Shown here: in pieces, positions 1 to 9,903 of the stretch
Numbering within the stretch: the stretch's first letter is position 1
Layout of the letters: each line of letters starts with the position of its first letter
Assembly (NCBI GenBank): GCA_037501455.1
Contig: CM074865.1
Location: 35,694,501 to 35,758,500 of the forward strand
DNA length: 64,000 nucleotides
Source: Lantana camara
Lineage: Eukaryota > Streptophyta > Magnoliopsida > Lamiales > Verbenaceae
Direction of reading: 5' to 3'
Made by a program: the position numbers and the translations under genes
The notes under the pieces: model-generated
Told to the model about the DNA's origin: nothing
What the model saw: only the letters and a program-made list of their open reading frames with translations
The model's database searches: none

Positions 1-77
1 ACTCATACTCTTCTCAGTTCCCTTTCAAAGTCCTTATTTGCTACCATAAGATCATGATCAAAACTTAGTTCGAACGA

Positions 78-197
78 CCCACGACTCGCGGACATCGCCC
101 TTGCCAAAATTAACCACGAAATATTGATCATTTAAAATGATCAATTAGGTAACTAGGAACTAATAAGCTCCACTAGCTATCCCACGACTCGCGGACA
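78..197 (-). repeat. Two copies of leader AGU-hairpin motif (element A)
   Basis: The plus-strand motif CCCACGACTCGCGGACA lies at 78-94 and 181-197. The sense (minus) RNA reads CCGCG-AGU-CGUGG, a 5-bp stem with one G-U pair. These are two of the four leader copies seen in full in B, C and D; the other two would lie off the left edge. Confidence 0.7.
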
Positions 198-1354
198 ATA
201 ACTAGCTTTACTTACTAAACTTAAAACCTATTGATGGAATGCTAGGAATTTAATTCAAAATTTGCATCTCGAATTAAATACCTATTATTCGAAATGAGCT
301 TAATATTTAATGGGAATTTTCGAATCAACCGAAGAGTTGTTCGGTTCGACCTCACCAACATATATGTTATCCAATTTGATTAGTCTTGATTAATGCAAGT
401 ACAACTTAAATGCATTTCAAACAAGCACATAAACAGATAACATGTCCTAGCATGATACTAACATGAGATGATCATGGGTTCTACCTATCTTATGCGTGAT
501 ATGTGGGAGCCACTCCACAATCACAAGTTCTAACATACATGCCACATAAACAGTTTAAATCACATAAGGGAAAGCGGTAACAAAATACGAGCCCTATCTC
601 TATTACATTTAACAATTGAGATTCCCCTCCCTAACATTTTGAGGGGTCTTCACTTATGGCCTCCTTGTTACTTGAATGTGGTCCATCTTACTCCATGGGT
701 GCATTGTCTCCAAAATGAAAATAAAACCTCACCACCTATCTCTACTCTCAAATTACAATAAAAAGAAAAAGACATAAAGTAATAAGGCTCAATCTTCATA
801 TTGGCCTTACACAATTACACGGGGCATACCCCGGCCTCAAAACAGTAATATGGAAAGCCACATAATAAATCACATAACAGTACGCACATAAGTGAGGCTC
901 CAACCTCAATTGAAAAACGCAACTATAGGGCTCCAACCCCAATTTAAACCATCCATGTGCACAAAATAAAACCATACATAAGTCTAAACCCACGATCACC
1001 TAACATGCTTAAAATGCAAGAATTTAAATTTACCAATAAATTTAAAATTCCTTTAACTTTAAGTTCGACTAACTCAAAGTAATATGAAAAACAGTTCCTT
1101 GTTCAAGAATAATTTCAAAATCAAAAGCTAGAATCTGATAAAATTCAAGTTAATTAAAAAATTAACAATTTTATTAAAATCATTATTTCAAAAATAATAA
1201 TTATACTTTTCCCGAAAATTGACTTTGATTCCCGAAATTCCCAAATTATAATTTTATTTCAAAATTTAAATTTTTTTCAGTAAAAAAGATTTTTAAAATA
1301 ATTTTAAAATAAAATTTGGGCCAAAAACACGAAAAGTCGCATCGCGTCACAGGG

Positions 1355-1640
1355 GTGTGCGGGCAGTCCCGCAAAGGGGCGTGCGGGCGATCCCGCACAA
1401 CCCCGCGCAGACGCGTGCGGGCAGTCCCGCACAGGGTGTGCGGGCGATCCCGCACAGGGCTGGGCGGACGCGTGCGGGCAGTCCCGCACAGGAGTGTGCG
1501 GGCGATCCCGTACAGGCTGTTCCGGACGCGTGCGGGCAGTCCCGCACAGGGGTGTGGCGATCCCGCATAGGCTGTTCCGGACGTGTGCGGGCAGTCCCGC
1601 ACAGGGGTGTGCGGGCGATCCCGCACAGGCTGTTCCGGAC
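1355..1640 (-). repeat. GC-rich tandem hairpin array in copia A leader
   Basis: Five tandem units of 55-58 bp (1355-1412, 1413-1469, 1470-1527, 1528-1582, 1583-1640). Each carries two stem-loops: GTGCGGG-CAGT-CCCGCAC and GTGCGGG-CGAT-CCCGCAC on the plus strand. Unit 4 has lost three bases from its second stem. The array is strongly GC-rich inside a very AT-rich leader, about 300-600 nt downstream of the PBS in transcript direction. Elements B, C and D carry different GC-rich palindromic blocks at the same place. Long reading frames on both strands here come from the 3n-like repetition and are not taken as genes. Confidence 0.9.
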
Positions 1641-1944
1641 CCGTCCGCTTGCGGTGACGACGAGCGACAAACTCGCTTGGTCCTCGTCGTCCCGCACCGT
1701 TTTCCGTACAAAATTTTCAGAAAAATTTTCGTCTCGATTCGGGAATCAAAATCGCGATTTTAATAAATCTAAAATAAAACCCCTTTTTTTCCAGAAAACG
1801 ATTTTCTCAATTTATCAGAAAACCTCTCAGATTCAAAAGCTCAGATTACGATACAAATTCAAGAATACCTAACTGTAACTCAGATTCAAGAATTTCTCAA
1901 AATTCAGTTTAATTGAGACGAATCAGAAACACGATTAACGAGGT

Positions 1945-1957
1945 GGCTCTGATACCA
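1945..1957 (-). promoter_or_regulatory. Primer-binding site, initiator tRNA-Met (copia A)
   Basis: The minus strand reads TGGTATCAGAGCC, two bases downstream of the 5' LTR end. It matches the complement of the plant tRNA-iMet 3' end and fixes the element's orientation. Confidence 0.93.
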
Positions 1958-2659
1958 CTTGTTGGAAAACAGGAATCAGAAAGCAGCGGAAATTTAAAAA
2001 TTTTTCCAACAAAAGGATCTTGGACTCGCAATCGTGTATCCAAATTCGTAGAGATCAAGAAACTCACTTGGGTAGTAGCTTTCTTGACACGTTTTGAGCC
2101 GCGCTCAAACGCGCTTCATGCGGTAATGGCAACCCGTTCCTCGAAAGTCTCTTTCTACTTCAGAATCCATTGTAGGGATAACAATCCACACCAACCTAGA
2201 TTCAATTCATGTTAGGGAAGTTCTTAACAATATAACATAAAGAAAGAAACATGAAACGAGAAAAGCAGGATTGAAACTCCATTCGAAAACCAGTTTTGCG
2301 AAAGTAGAAAACTTCCAGTCACAAAACCCTCGTGAAAAAATTCATCCTTCAGGATATGGACGAACGGTTTTCGCCATCTTCTTTGGTTCGATTTTTTCAT
2401 TCGTTTCATGTCGGGTTCAGAATCTTTTCATCATCCCTCCTGATTGTTTTGCTTGATCCCCACTTTTTGGTAAAGCTCGAATCTTCGAAACTTCTAACTT
2501 GAAGCTCTCTAGAGATAGTCCACCAACTTGGCTACAATCTAACTAGTAAGGATGCTAGTTCTCTAGTTAGTGTTTAGGCTTAACCTAGGATTTTTATTTA
2601 TCTTGGAGAAAGGATGGTGTTCAACACATGAACCAAAAGAATTGTCAATTAGCTCTAAA

Positions 2660-2684
2660 GGGAGCTCGAGCTCCCCTATTTATA
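2660..2684 (-). promoter_or_regulatory. TATA box plus core-promoter palindrome, LTR A
   Basis: In minus sense TATAAATA (2677-2684) is followed directly by the perfect palindrome GGGAGCTCGAGCTCCC (2660-2675). The same TATA-then-palindrome arrangement occurs in all the copia LTRs of this window with different central bases. Promoter function is inferred. Confidence 0.6.
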
Positions 2685-3014
2685 AGAGGGGAGGACCGAA
2701 AATTCCTAGTCCTTAATGGGCTAGGATTTTGGTCTCTCTCTCTCCTATTACTTGATCATCAAGTAATTTTGACTTTGACTTTGAATTCTAATTCAAATCA
2801 ACTTTTAAGAGAGCTAAAAATATCCAAACTATTTTTGGATAATTTTATACTTTATTTATTTAAAATAAATAACTTATTTTATCTAATTAATTAATTCATA
2901 ATTAATTAACTAGATTATTTTTCTCCAAAATAAGACTTTCTTTTTAATTCAAAAATTAAACCAAAGTCTATTAAATAATTAACAAATTAATTATTTAATA
3001 TATTATTAAACAAT

Positions 3015-3083
3015 CACGTGTGGCACACGTGTCACAATGACACGTGTCCAGTCACGTGACCCACACGTGTGGTTTCACACGTG
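3015..3083 (-). promoter_or_regulatory. Cluster of six CACGTG G-boxes, LTR A
   Basis: CACGTG occurs at 3015, 3026, 3041, 3053, 3064 and 3078, mostly in longer palindromes such as CACACGTGTG. It lies in U3, about 330-400 bp upstream of the TATA box. G-box/ABRE cores are bound by plant bZIP and bHLH factors; responsiveness of this LTR is inferred. Confidence 0.7.
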
Positions 3084-4240
3084 TGGAACCCTCTAGGCTC
3101 GATTAACTCGTTTAATCATTTTAAAGCCTCAACTCATGTAACCAAGTTGTTGTGTGTGACCCTCTAGGTTCTCAATTCAATTAGCAGTGACCCTAATTAA
3201 TTAATTCACTAATTAATTAATCAGTCTACAGATTAAACAACCATAGTCTAGCAACAGGTGTTTAACCCCTAGCTGAATTGGAATGTTCAGATTCGACAGA
3301 ACCTTTAAGTCATTGATTCATGTGAGATACAATCCTCCTACTTACTATCTCTCAACCAAGATCTAGGGTAAGGGAATAATCAGAACCCTAATAATCTGGT
3401 CTTAAAGCTAAGTGCATTTCATATCCATTTGATCTCAATCGAAGAAACCCTTTTCTTGATGTCTTGATCTACTGCCTTGGCCAAGGACTCCATATGGCAT
3501 ATGAATGACTTACACAATAAGAGATCACCTTGCATATGCAAGTGTAGGTCCTTTCTTGATTCTCATTCACTTTCATGAGTCACTTGTGCAGCCCCAGCAT
3601 AAGCCTTGAATCAGTTGTCTAAGGCGACACCCTTTAAAGCTTATACCAAAGACTACAGAGTTAACTCATAAAGTAACATGGAACCTGAAGTCTAAGGATC
3701 AATTAATCACATCAATGACTAGTGAGATATTTCCTAATCTGGAAGTTTCCATTTCCTGAAATAGAAACTTCCTTTCCCATTTAGGAATGTTCTCACACGG
3801 GGCACCTCAGTGAACTTACTTATTAAAGTAAGCACCCTCATGTATCACACACGTATCAACTATACACTTTGCACCTCCATGAAACAAGGTGGTCCTTCTT
3901 AAGGGCGTGATCCCACAAGCAAGCCTTAGAGGAGTCAGGTTGACACTCCCACTGTCTGTAGGACTCATCGGCTTGGAGTATTTTACTAATCATGACTTAT
4001 ATGATATAGGGCTCGTTTCATGAACCATTTCACCTAAATGGTAGAGTCCTAAAGTCATCAGGATTAGGGGAGTTCTCATACATGCACAGCTAAAGTAAAC
4101 GCATACCAAACAAGAGCATATAAAGAAGTGTTTGCCTATGATATTAATCAATCGTATATTGTTCAAAGATTGTCTGTGATACTAGGAAAGTCCCAAAACG
4201 GATTATGACTAATCGGCTTTCTAGGGCACTATTCCTAACA

Positions 4241-4350
4241 ATGTTACAGTCCCCGTTCGCTCTGATCTGGCAAGTGTATGGATTTCTCATTTCATATGCG
4301 TGTCGGGTCTGAGTGCGGGGTATGTGGCGCCTTCCGTTTGGGGTGTTAAA
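4241..4350 (+). mobile_element. Gypsy G1 5' LTR, 3' terminal fragment
   Basis: This is the last 110 bp of a plus-strand gypsy LTR, cut off on the left by copia A. It matches the ends of the G2 3' LTR (to 42024) and of the older fragment (to 42684), including the GTCCCCGTTC, GTGTATGGATTT and TTTGGGGTGTTA blocks. Its last bases are TTAAA where the relatives have TTACA. Several differences from the G2 end suggest considerable age, or that G1 and G2 are not the same insertion. Confidence 0.8.
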
Positions 4351-4358
4351 TCCTTAAG

Positions 4359-4371
4359 TGGTATCAGAGCC
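4359..4371 (+). promoter_or_regulatory. Primer-binding site of gypsy G1
   Basis: TGGTATCAGAGCC lies eight bases after the LTR end. It is followed by a short inverted repeat (CCCCGGTTGCAAAACCGGGG at 4370-4389) that also occurs, degenerate, after the N1 PBS. Confidence 0.88.
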
Positions 4372-5059
4372 CCCGGTTGCAAAACCGGGGTTTCTAGCGT
4401 CATGTCGTGTCAAGTCTAGGTTGTACGGCATGGGAACAACTTGTCAACGTGTGCACCGCATTGATCATGAGCATTGTTATTGAAACTTGATATGGAAATA
4501 CATTGTTAAATTTGTTTAACTTACATTTTGTTGACTTATATGTTGCATTTTGCATCAAATACGTGCTCTTGGTGCTAATTATGTGTCATATGCACTTACT
4601 AACTTGCATGCATTTATATTTGAGGTGAGTTGTGATTTGTAGGATATCGATGCAACATCAAACCACGGCCAATTTTCTCAATCACAACAATTCATTACAA
4701 GCTCTTCTTTCAAATGCGGGTGATTTAAGGGATATACCGGAATAAAGAGAAGTCTTAGTGTGATAGTTGCTTTCCATAAGAAAGGTATCGATTCGAATTG
4801 ATAAGGTTATATGTTAGGAGTTCAAGCTCGGGTTGGGAAATATATTGTGCAAGAAGGTTAAGATCCGGAACAGAAGACTCGGTATGTGGCAACAATTTAT
4901 GGGTTCAATTGTAGTAAGCACATACTTGATGAGATGGTGGTGAGGCGTGTGATGTTTATAATTCATAATGCCAACATGCTCGCCTACCCTACGAAGCTTA
5001 TATAACCGGATTCAACAGGATCATCTAATTCACGAAAGAAGCGAGGGAAAACCTTGAAG
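4372..5059 (+). mobile_element. Gypsy G1 interior, non-coding leader
   Basis: Sequence just after the PBS resembles the N1 leader (50880 and below, minus strand): the inverted repeat, then a shared TGTCAAGTCTAGGT block. No gag or pol motif is readable in any frame. The segment ends at the TSD of copia B and continues at 15043. Confidence 0.65.
5055..5059. repeat. Target-site duplication, left, copia B (TGAAG)
   Basis: TGAAG immediately precedes the B 3' LTR and is repeated immediately after the B 5' LTR at 15043-15047. This is the 5-bp duplication expected of copia integration. Confidence 0.93.
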
Positions 5060-7011
5060 TGTTGGAAAACACGAATCAGAAAGCAGCGGAATTTAAAAAT
5101 TTTCCCAACAAAAGGACCTTGGACTCGCAATCGTGTAACCAAATTCGTAGAGATAGAAAACTTACTTTTCTTTTATTCTTTCTTGAAGCGTTTCAAGACA
5201 CCCAAGAACGCTCTTCTCGCGGCTTGATCCCCTTTCCTTGGTAAAGCTCGAATCTTCAAACTTCTAACTTGAAGTCTCTAGAGAAAGTCCACCAACTTGA
5301 TCACAATCTAACTAGTAAGGATGCTAGTTCTCTAGTTAGTGTCTAGGCTTAACCTAGGGTTTTATTTAATCTTGGAGAAAGGAAGGTGTTCAACACAAGA
5401 ACCAAAAGAATTGCCAATTAGCTCTAAAGGGGAGCATGAGCTCCCCTATATATAGGTAAGGGGAGGGACGGCCGAAACCCAAGCCTTGTTGGGCAAGGAT
5501 TTGGTCCCTCTCTCTCCTATTACTTGATCATCAAGTAATTTCCAACTTTGACTTTGAATTCTAATTCAAATCAACTTTCAAGAGAGCTAAAATATCCAAA
5601 ATATTTTTGGATAATTTTATACTTTATTTATCTAAAATAAATAACTTATTTTATCTAATTAATTAATTCATAATTAATTAACTAGATTATTTTTCTCCAA
5701 AATTAGACTTTCTTTTTAATTCAAAATTAAACCAAAGTCTATTAAATAATTAACACATTTAATTATTTAATATATATATACAATATACATATTCACACGT
5801 GTGGGACACGTGTCAAAAGGACACGTGTCACTCACGTGACCCACACGTGTGGTTTCACACGTGTGGAACCCTCTAGGCCCGATTAACTCGTTTAATCATT
5901 TTTAAGCCTCAACTCATGTAACCAAGTTGTTGTGTGTGACCCTCTAGGTTCTCAATTCAATTAGCAGTGACCCCAATTAATTAATTCACTAATTAATTAA
6001 TCAGTCCATAGATTAAACGACCATAGTCTAGCAACAGGTGTTTAACCCCTAGCTGAATTGGAATGTTTGGATTCGACAGAACCTTTAAGTCATTGATTCA
6101 TGTGAGATACAATCCTCCTACTTACTATCTCTCAACCAAGATCTAGGGTAAGGGAATAATCAGAACCCTAATAATCCGGTCTTAAAGCTAAGTGCATTTC
6201 ATATCCATTTGATCTCAATCCAAGAAACCCTTTTCTTGATGTCTTGATCTACTGCCTTGGCCAAGGACTCCATATGGCATATGAATGACTTACACAATAA
6301 GAGATCACCTTTCAAATGCAAGTGTAGGTCCTTTCTTGATTCTCATTCACTTTCATGAATCACTTGTGCAGCCCCAGCATAAGCCTTGAATCAGTTGTCT
6401 AAGGCGACACCCTTTAAAGCTTATACCTAAGACTACAGAGTTAACTCATAAAGTGACAAGGAACCTCAAGTCTAAGGATCAATTAATCACATCAATGACT
6501 CTTGAGATATTTCCTAATCTGGAAGTTTCCATTTCCTGAAATAGAAACTTCCTTTCCCATTTAGGAATGTTCTCACACGGGGCACCTTAGTGAACTTACT
6601 TATTAAAGTAAGCACCCTCATGTATCACGCACGTATCAACTATACACTTTGCACCTCCATGAAACAAGGTGGTCCTTCTTAAGGGCGTGATCCCACAAGC
6701 AAGCCTTAGAGGAGTCAGGTTGACACTCCCACTGTCTGTAGGACTCATCGGCTTGGAGTAATTTATTAATCATGACTTATGTGATATAGGGCTCGTTTCA
6801 TGAACCATTTCACCTAAATGGTAGAGTCCTAAAGTCATCAGGATTAGGGGAGTTCTCATACATGCACAGATAAAGTAAACGCATACCAAACAAGAGCATA
6901 TAGAGAAGTGTTGCCTCAAATAGTTATTTCATTCAAAGATTGTCTGTGATTACAATAAGGAAAAGCACAAAGCGGATATACAATCGGCTTTCTAGGGCAC
7001 TATTCCTAACA
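5060..7011 (-). mobile_element. Copia B 3' LTR
   Basis: 1952 bp, TG...CA ends. It carries a G-box cluster at 5796-5863 (six CACGTG), TATA near 5457-5463 and the GGGGAGCATGAGCTCCCC palindrome at 5439-5456. Its U3 half is of the A/D type and differs at many sites from B's own 5' LTR. Confidence 0.93.
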
Positions 7012-7020
7012 ATCTCCCAC
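7012..7020 (-). other. Polypurine tract, copia B
   Basis: The minus strand reads GTGGGAGAT directly before the 3' LTR start TGTTAGG. This is the expected plus-strand primer; the same sequence occurs at 18466-18474 in C. Confidence 0.75.
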
Positions 7021-7027
7021 TTGCCCG

Positions 7028-9901
7028 TCAAAGCCATTCTAAAGCTACTCTAAGTCCCATCTTCTGAAGATGACCTTGGAAAGCTTCTCGACTAAGGGGT
7101 TTAGTAAGTGGACTTGCCACGTTCTCTGCTGATGTAACCCTCTCAATTTGCACGCCTCCTCTTTTGATAATATCACGGATTAGGTGATACTTCCTCATAA
7201 TGTGCTTGGTCCTTTGGTGAGATCTTGGTTCTCTTGCTTGAGCAACCGTCCCAGTGTTGTCACAAAACACAGTAATGGGGTCTTTCATGCTAGGAACAAC
7301 ATTCAACTCTTGAATGAAGTTTCTAATCCAAACACCTTCCTTAGCTGCATCATTTGCAGCTAAGTATTCGGCCTCAGTGGTCGAATCTGCAGTGGTAGTT
7401 TGCTTGGAACTCTTCCAACTCACTGCTCCGCCGTTTAGGCAGAAAATGTATCCTGACATTGACTTAAAATCATCTAAGACAGATACAAAGCTCGCATCGC
7501 AGTATCCTTCGACAGTAAGATCTTTCTGACCTCCGTAAACTAAGAATGAATCTTTAGTACATTTCAAGTACTTAAGAATATTCTTCACGGCAGCCCAGTG
7601 ACCATCTCCAGGGTCAGATTGGAAACGACTCGTCACACTAAGTGCGTAAGCCACATCCGGTCGAGTACATAACATTGCATATATTTTGCTACCTATTGCT
7701 GATGCATAAGGTGTATGAGTCATTCTTTCCTTCTCAAGGTTAGTCTTAGGACACATCTTCTTTGAAAGGCATGTTCCTACACTCATAGGAAGGTTCTTAA
7801 CCTTTGCTGACTCCATATGGAATCTCTTCAATACTTTGTCAATGTACATCGACTGTGATAGTCCTATTAACCTTCTAGACCTATCTCTATAGATTTTAAT
7901 TCCAAGGATATAGGACGCATCACCAAGATCTTTCATCTCGAATTGGTTCGATAACCATAACTTAGTTACTTTCATGTCATCCTTCGAATTCCCAATAAGA
8001 AGGATGTCATCAACATAAAGTACTAAGAATTGCACTGAGGTCTCCAATTGCTTTCTATACACACAGGACTCATTCGAAATTTGAATGAAGCCAAATGATT
8101 TGACTGATTCATCAAATCGAATGTTCCAATTCCTAGAAGCCTGTTTCAATCCATAGATTGATCTTTGGAGTTTGCAAACCTTTTGCTCACTCCCACTGAA
8201 TGTGAAATCTATGGGTTGCTCCATATATATGTCTTTGTCAATGTCACCATTGAGAAATGCAGTTTTCACATCCATTTGCCATATCTCATAGTCATAATAT
8301 GCAGCAATGGCAAGCATGATCCGAATAGACTTTTGCATTGCAACTGGCGAAAAGGTTTCATCAAAGTCCACAACGGGTCTTTGAGTGAATCCTTTTGCAA
8401 CCAGTCTTGCTTTGTAGGCTGCAATGCTTCCATCAACTCCAAGCTTTCTCTTAAAGATCCATTTGCAACCTATGGGTTTGACCCCATCAGGCAAATCTAC
8501 CAAGGTCCAAACTTGGTTGGAGTTCATGGAATCCATTTCGGATTTCATGGCTTCTATCCACTGTTCAGAGTCAGAATCTGAAAGTGCCTCCTCATATGTT
8601 AAAGGATCATTATCCTTTTGAGAGATTTCATGGAAGAATCCATACCATCTCTCCGACTGTCTAGGAGTGCGTTCAGAACGCCTCAGAGGAGGATTTACGT
8701 GTGTATCAAAATTCGTGATTGGTTGTAGTTGATCAGAAGGGGACGTTTCTTCACTGGGTGGCGTGGGGTCACTTTGTACTTCTTCTAATTCTATGATCTT
8801 GCCTTTCTTTTCTTTAAGGAACGGTTCCTCAAGAAAAGTGGCATTTCTGGAAACAAACACCCTTTGCTCAGATTGATCATAGAAGTAGTATCCTATGGAT
8901 TCCTTAGGATAACTTACAAAGTAGCATAAGTTAGAACGAGATTCTAACTTATCTCCCACTGTCCTCTTCACGTAAGCAGTACAACCCCAAATTCTTAAGT
9001 AAGAATAACTAGGGATTTTACAATGCCACATTTCATAGGGCGTTGTAGGGACTGACTTAGAGGGAACTAGATTCAAAATCTTTGCTGCACTTTCTAGGGC
9101 ATAACCCCAGAAAGAAGGTGGTAAGTCAGTCAAACTCATCATGGAACGAACCATATCAAGTAGGGTTCGATTCCTTCTCTCAGAAACTCCATTAAGCTGA
9201 GGAGTTCCCGGAGGAGTCCACTGAGAGACAATCCCATTATCTTTGAGATGATTAAGGAATTCTTCACTAAGATACTTGCCTCCTCGATCAGATCGAAGTG
9301 CTTTGATCTTATGACCAGTTTGGTTCTCAACCTCCTTTTGAAATTCTAAGAATTTCTCAAAAGCTTCAGATTTATACTTCATCAAGTATACATAACCATA
9401 CCGACTGAAGTCATCAGTAAAGGTTATGAAATACTGATGATTGTTTCTTGTGCTTACACTGAGCGGTCCACAAACATCAGTATGGATCAAATCCAAAACC
9501 TTAGTGGCACGTTCCACAGTTCCTTTAAAAGAAACTTTGGACATCTTTCCTTTGAGACAGGATTCGCAAGAAGTTAACTCCTTAAGATCATTTTCAGAGA
9601 ATGATCCTAAAGTGTTTATCTTGCTAATTCTGTTCTTGGAAATGTGTCCTAATCTAGCGTGCCATAAGGGAGCTGAAACTTTGTCATCTCTCTTACGCTT
9701 CGTTTCTCGTTGTATATTCATGATATTGATATTTTGAGTTAGGTAAAGTCCATTACTTAGAGTACTGATGTGAACGGAAGAGTTGTTCCGTTTGATAAAA
9801 TATTTACCATTCTTAATATAAGTTTCATAACCTTCACGATCTAATATTGGAACTGAAATTATATTACGAATAATGCTCGGTACATAAAGGACTTTATTCA
9901 A
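7028..9901 (-). CDS. Copia B pol: integrase, reverse transcriptase, RNase H
   Basis: 957 residues from the first Met after the frameshift; the true product would continue from gag. Visible in order: GAG-pre-integrase with WHARLGH (about 80-86); integrase core with HTDVCGPL (140s), SDRGGKY (about 204-210) and GVSERRNRT (about 238-246), giving the D, D and E catalytic residues; RT beginning near WIEAMKSEMDSM (about 450) with LVLYVDDILL (about 630); RNase H with YCDASF and TEAEYLA (about 800-840); C-terminal ALEWL next to the polypurine tract. The frame is open to its stop. The protein acts in virus-like particles, copying element RNA and inserting the cDNA. Without a Met-start signal of its own it is probably not made from this copy. 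Confidence 0.93.
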   Translation of the reverse strand: MNKVLYVPSIIRNIISVPILDREGYETYIKNGKYFIKRNNSSVHISTLSNGLYLTQNINIMNIQRETKRKRDDKVSAPLWHARLGHISKNRISKINTLGSFSENDLKELTSCESCLKGKMSKVSFKGTVERATKVLDLIHTDVCGPLSVSTRNNHQYFITFTDDFSRYGYVYLMKYKSEAFEKFLEFQKEVENQTGHKIKALRSDRGGKYLSEEFLNHLKDNGIVSQWTPPGTPQLNGVSERRNRTLLDMVRSMMSLTDLPPSFWGYALESAAKILNLVPSKSVPTTPYEMWHCKIPSYSYLRIWGCTAYVKRTVGDKLESRSNLCYFVSYPKESIGYYFYDQSEQRVFVSRNATFLEEPFLKEKKGKIIELEEVQSDPTPPSEETSPSDQLQPITNFDTHVNPPLRRSERTPRQSERWYGFFHEISQKDNDPLTYEEALSDSDSEQWIEAMKSEMDSMNSNQVWTLVDLPDGVKPIGCKWIFKRKLGVDGSIAAYKARLVAKGFTQRPVVDFDETFSPVAMQKSIRIMLAIAAYYDYEIWQMDVKTAFLNGDIDKDIYMEQPIDFTFSGSEQKVCKLQRSIYGLKQASRNWNIRFDESVKSFGFIQISNESCVYRKQLETSVQFLVLYVDDILLIGNSKDDMKVTKLWLSNQFEMKDLGDASYILGIKIYRDRSRRLIGLSQSMYIDKVLKRFHMESAKVKNLPMSVGTCLSKKMCPKTNLEKERMTHTPYASAIGSKIYAMLCTRPDVAYALSVTSRFQSDPGDGHWAAVKNILKYLKCTKDSFLVYGGQKDLTVEGYCDASFVSVLDDFKSMSGYIFCLNGGAVSWKSSKQTTTADSTTEAEYLAANDAAKEGVWIRNFIQELNVVPSMKDPITVFCDNTGTVAQAREPRSHQRTKHIMRKYHLIRDIIKRGGVQIERVTSAENVASPLTKPLSREAFQGHLQKMGLRVALEWL

Positions 9902-9903
9902 TA

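Larger units (their letters stand above)
1..1944 (-). mobile_element. Copia element A: 5' leader (partial, off left edge)
   Basis: This is the untranslated leader of a minus-strand Ty1/copia element. It matches the leaders of B (10948-13075), C and D nearly throughout: the CCCACGACTCGCGGACA motifs at 78 and 181, the AT-rich stretch at 1010-1320 and a GC-rich block at 1355-1640. By comparison with B, the gag start lies a few hundred bases to the left of the window. Bases 1-45 do not match the other copies, so a rearrangement or another insertion may begin there. I see no credible coding sequence; reading frames across the GC block arise from the tandem repeat. Confidence 0.85.
1960..4240 (-). 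mobile_element. Copia A 5' LTR
   Basis: The LTR starts TGTTAGGAATAG and ends TTTTCCAACA in element sense. At 2281 bp it is about 330 bp longer than the LTRs of B, C and D, because an unrelated segment of about 390 bp (roughly 2062-2450) replaces about 75 bp near the U5 end. The remainder aligns with the other copies, including the G-box cluster and the TATA region. It lies inside the 5' LTR of gypsy G1, whose tail resumes at 4241. The other end of A is off the window, so no target duplication can be tested. Confidence 0.9.

Noticed and set aside
1355..1640. CRISPR-like array
   Set aside because: Units are directly adjacent with no unique spacers, each unit contains two hairpins, and the context is a plant retrotransposon leader.
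1246..1872. Several overlapping long reading frames on both strands with Arg/Pro/Cys-rich proteins
   Set aside because: They lie over the 58-bp GC-rich tandem array; low A/T content removes stops in all frames. Repeat units of unequal length shift the frame and no domain is present.
1945..1957. tRNA gene suggested by initiator tRNA-like sequence at several places
   Set aside because: Only the 3' terminal tRNA complement is present, always next to an LTR; these are primer-binding sites.
7314..8621. Plus-strand open frames opposite copia pol
   Set aside because: Antisense shadows of the conserved minus-strand pol; the same shadows recur wherever pol recurs (18768-20074, 62826-63282).
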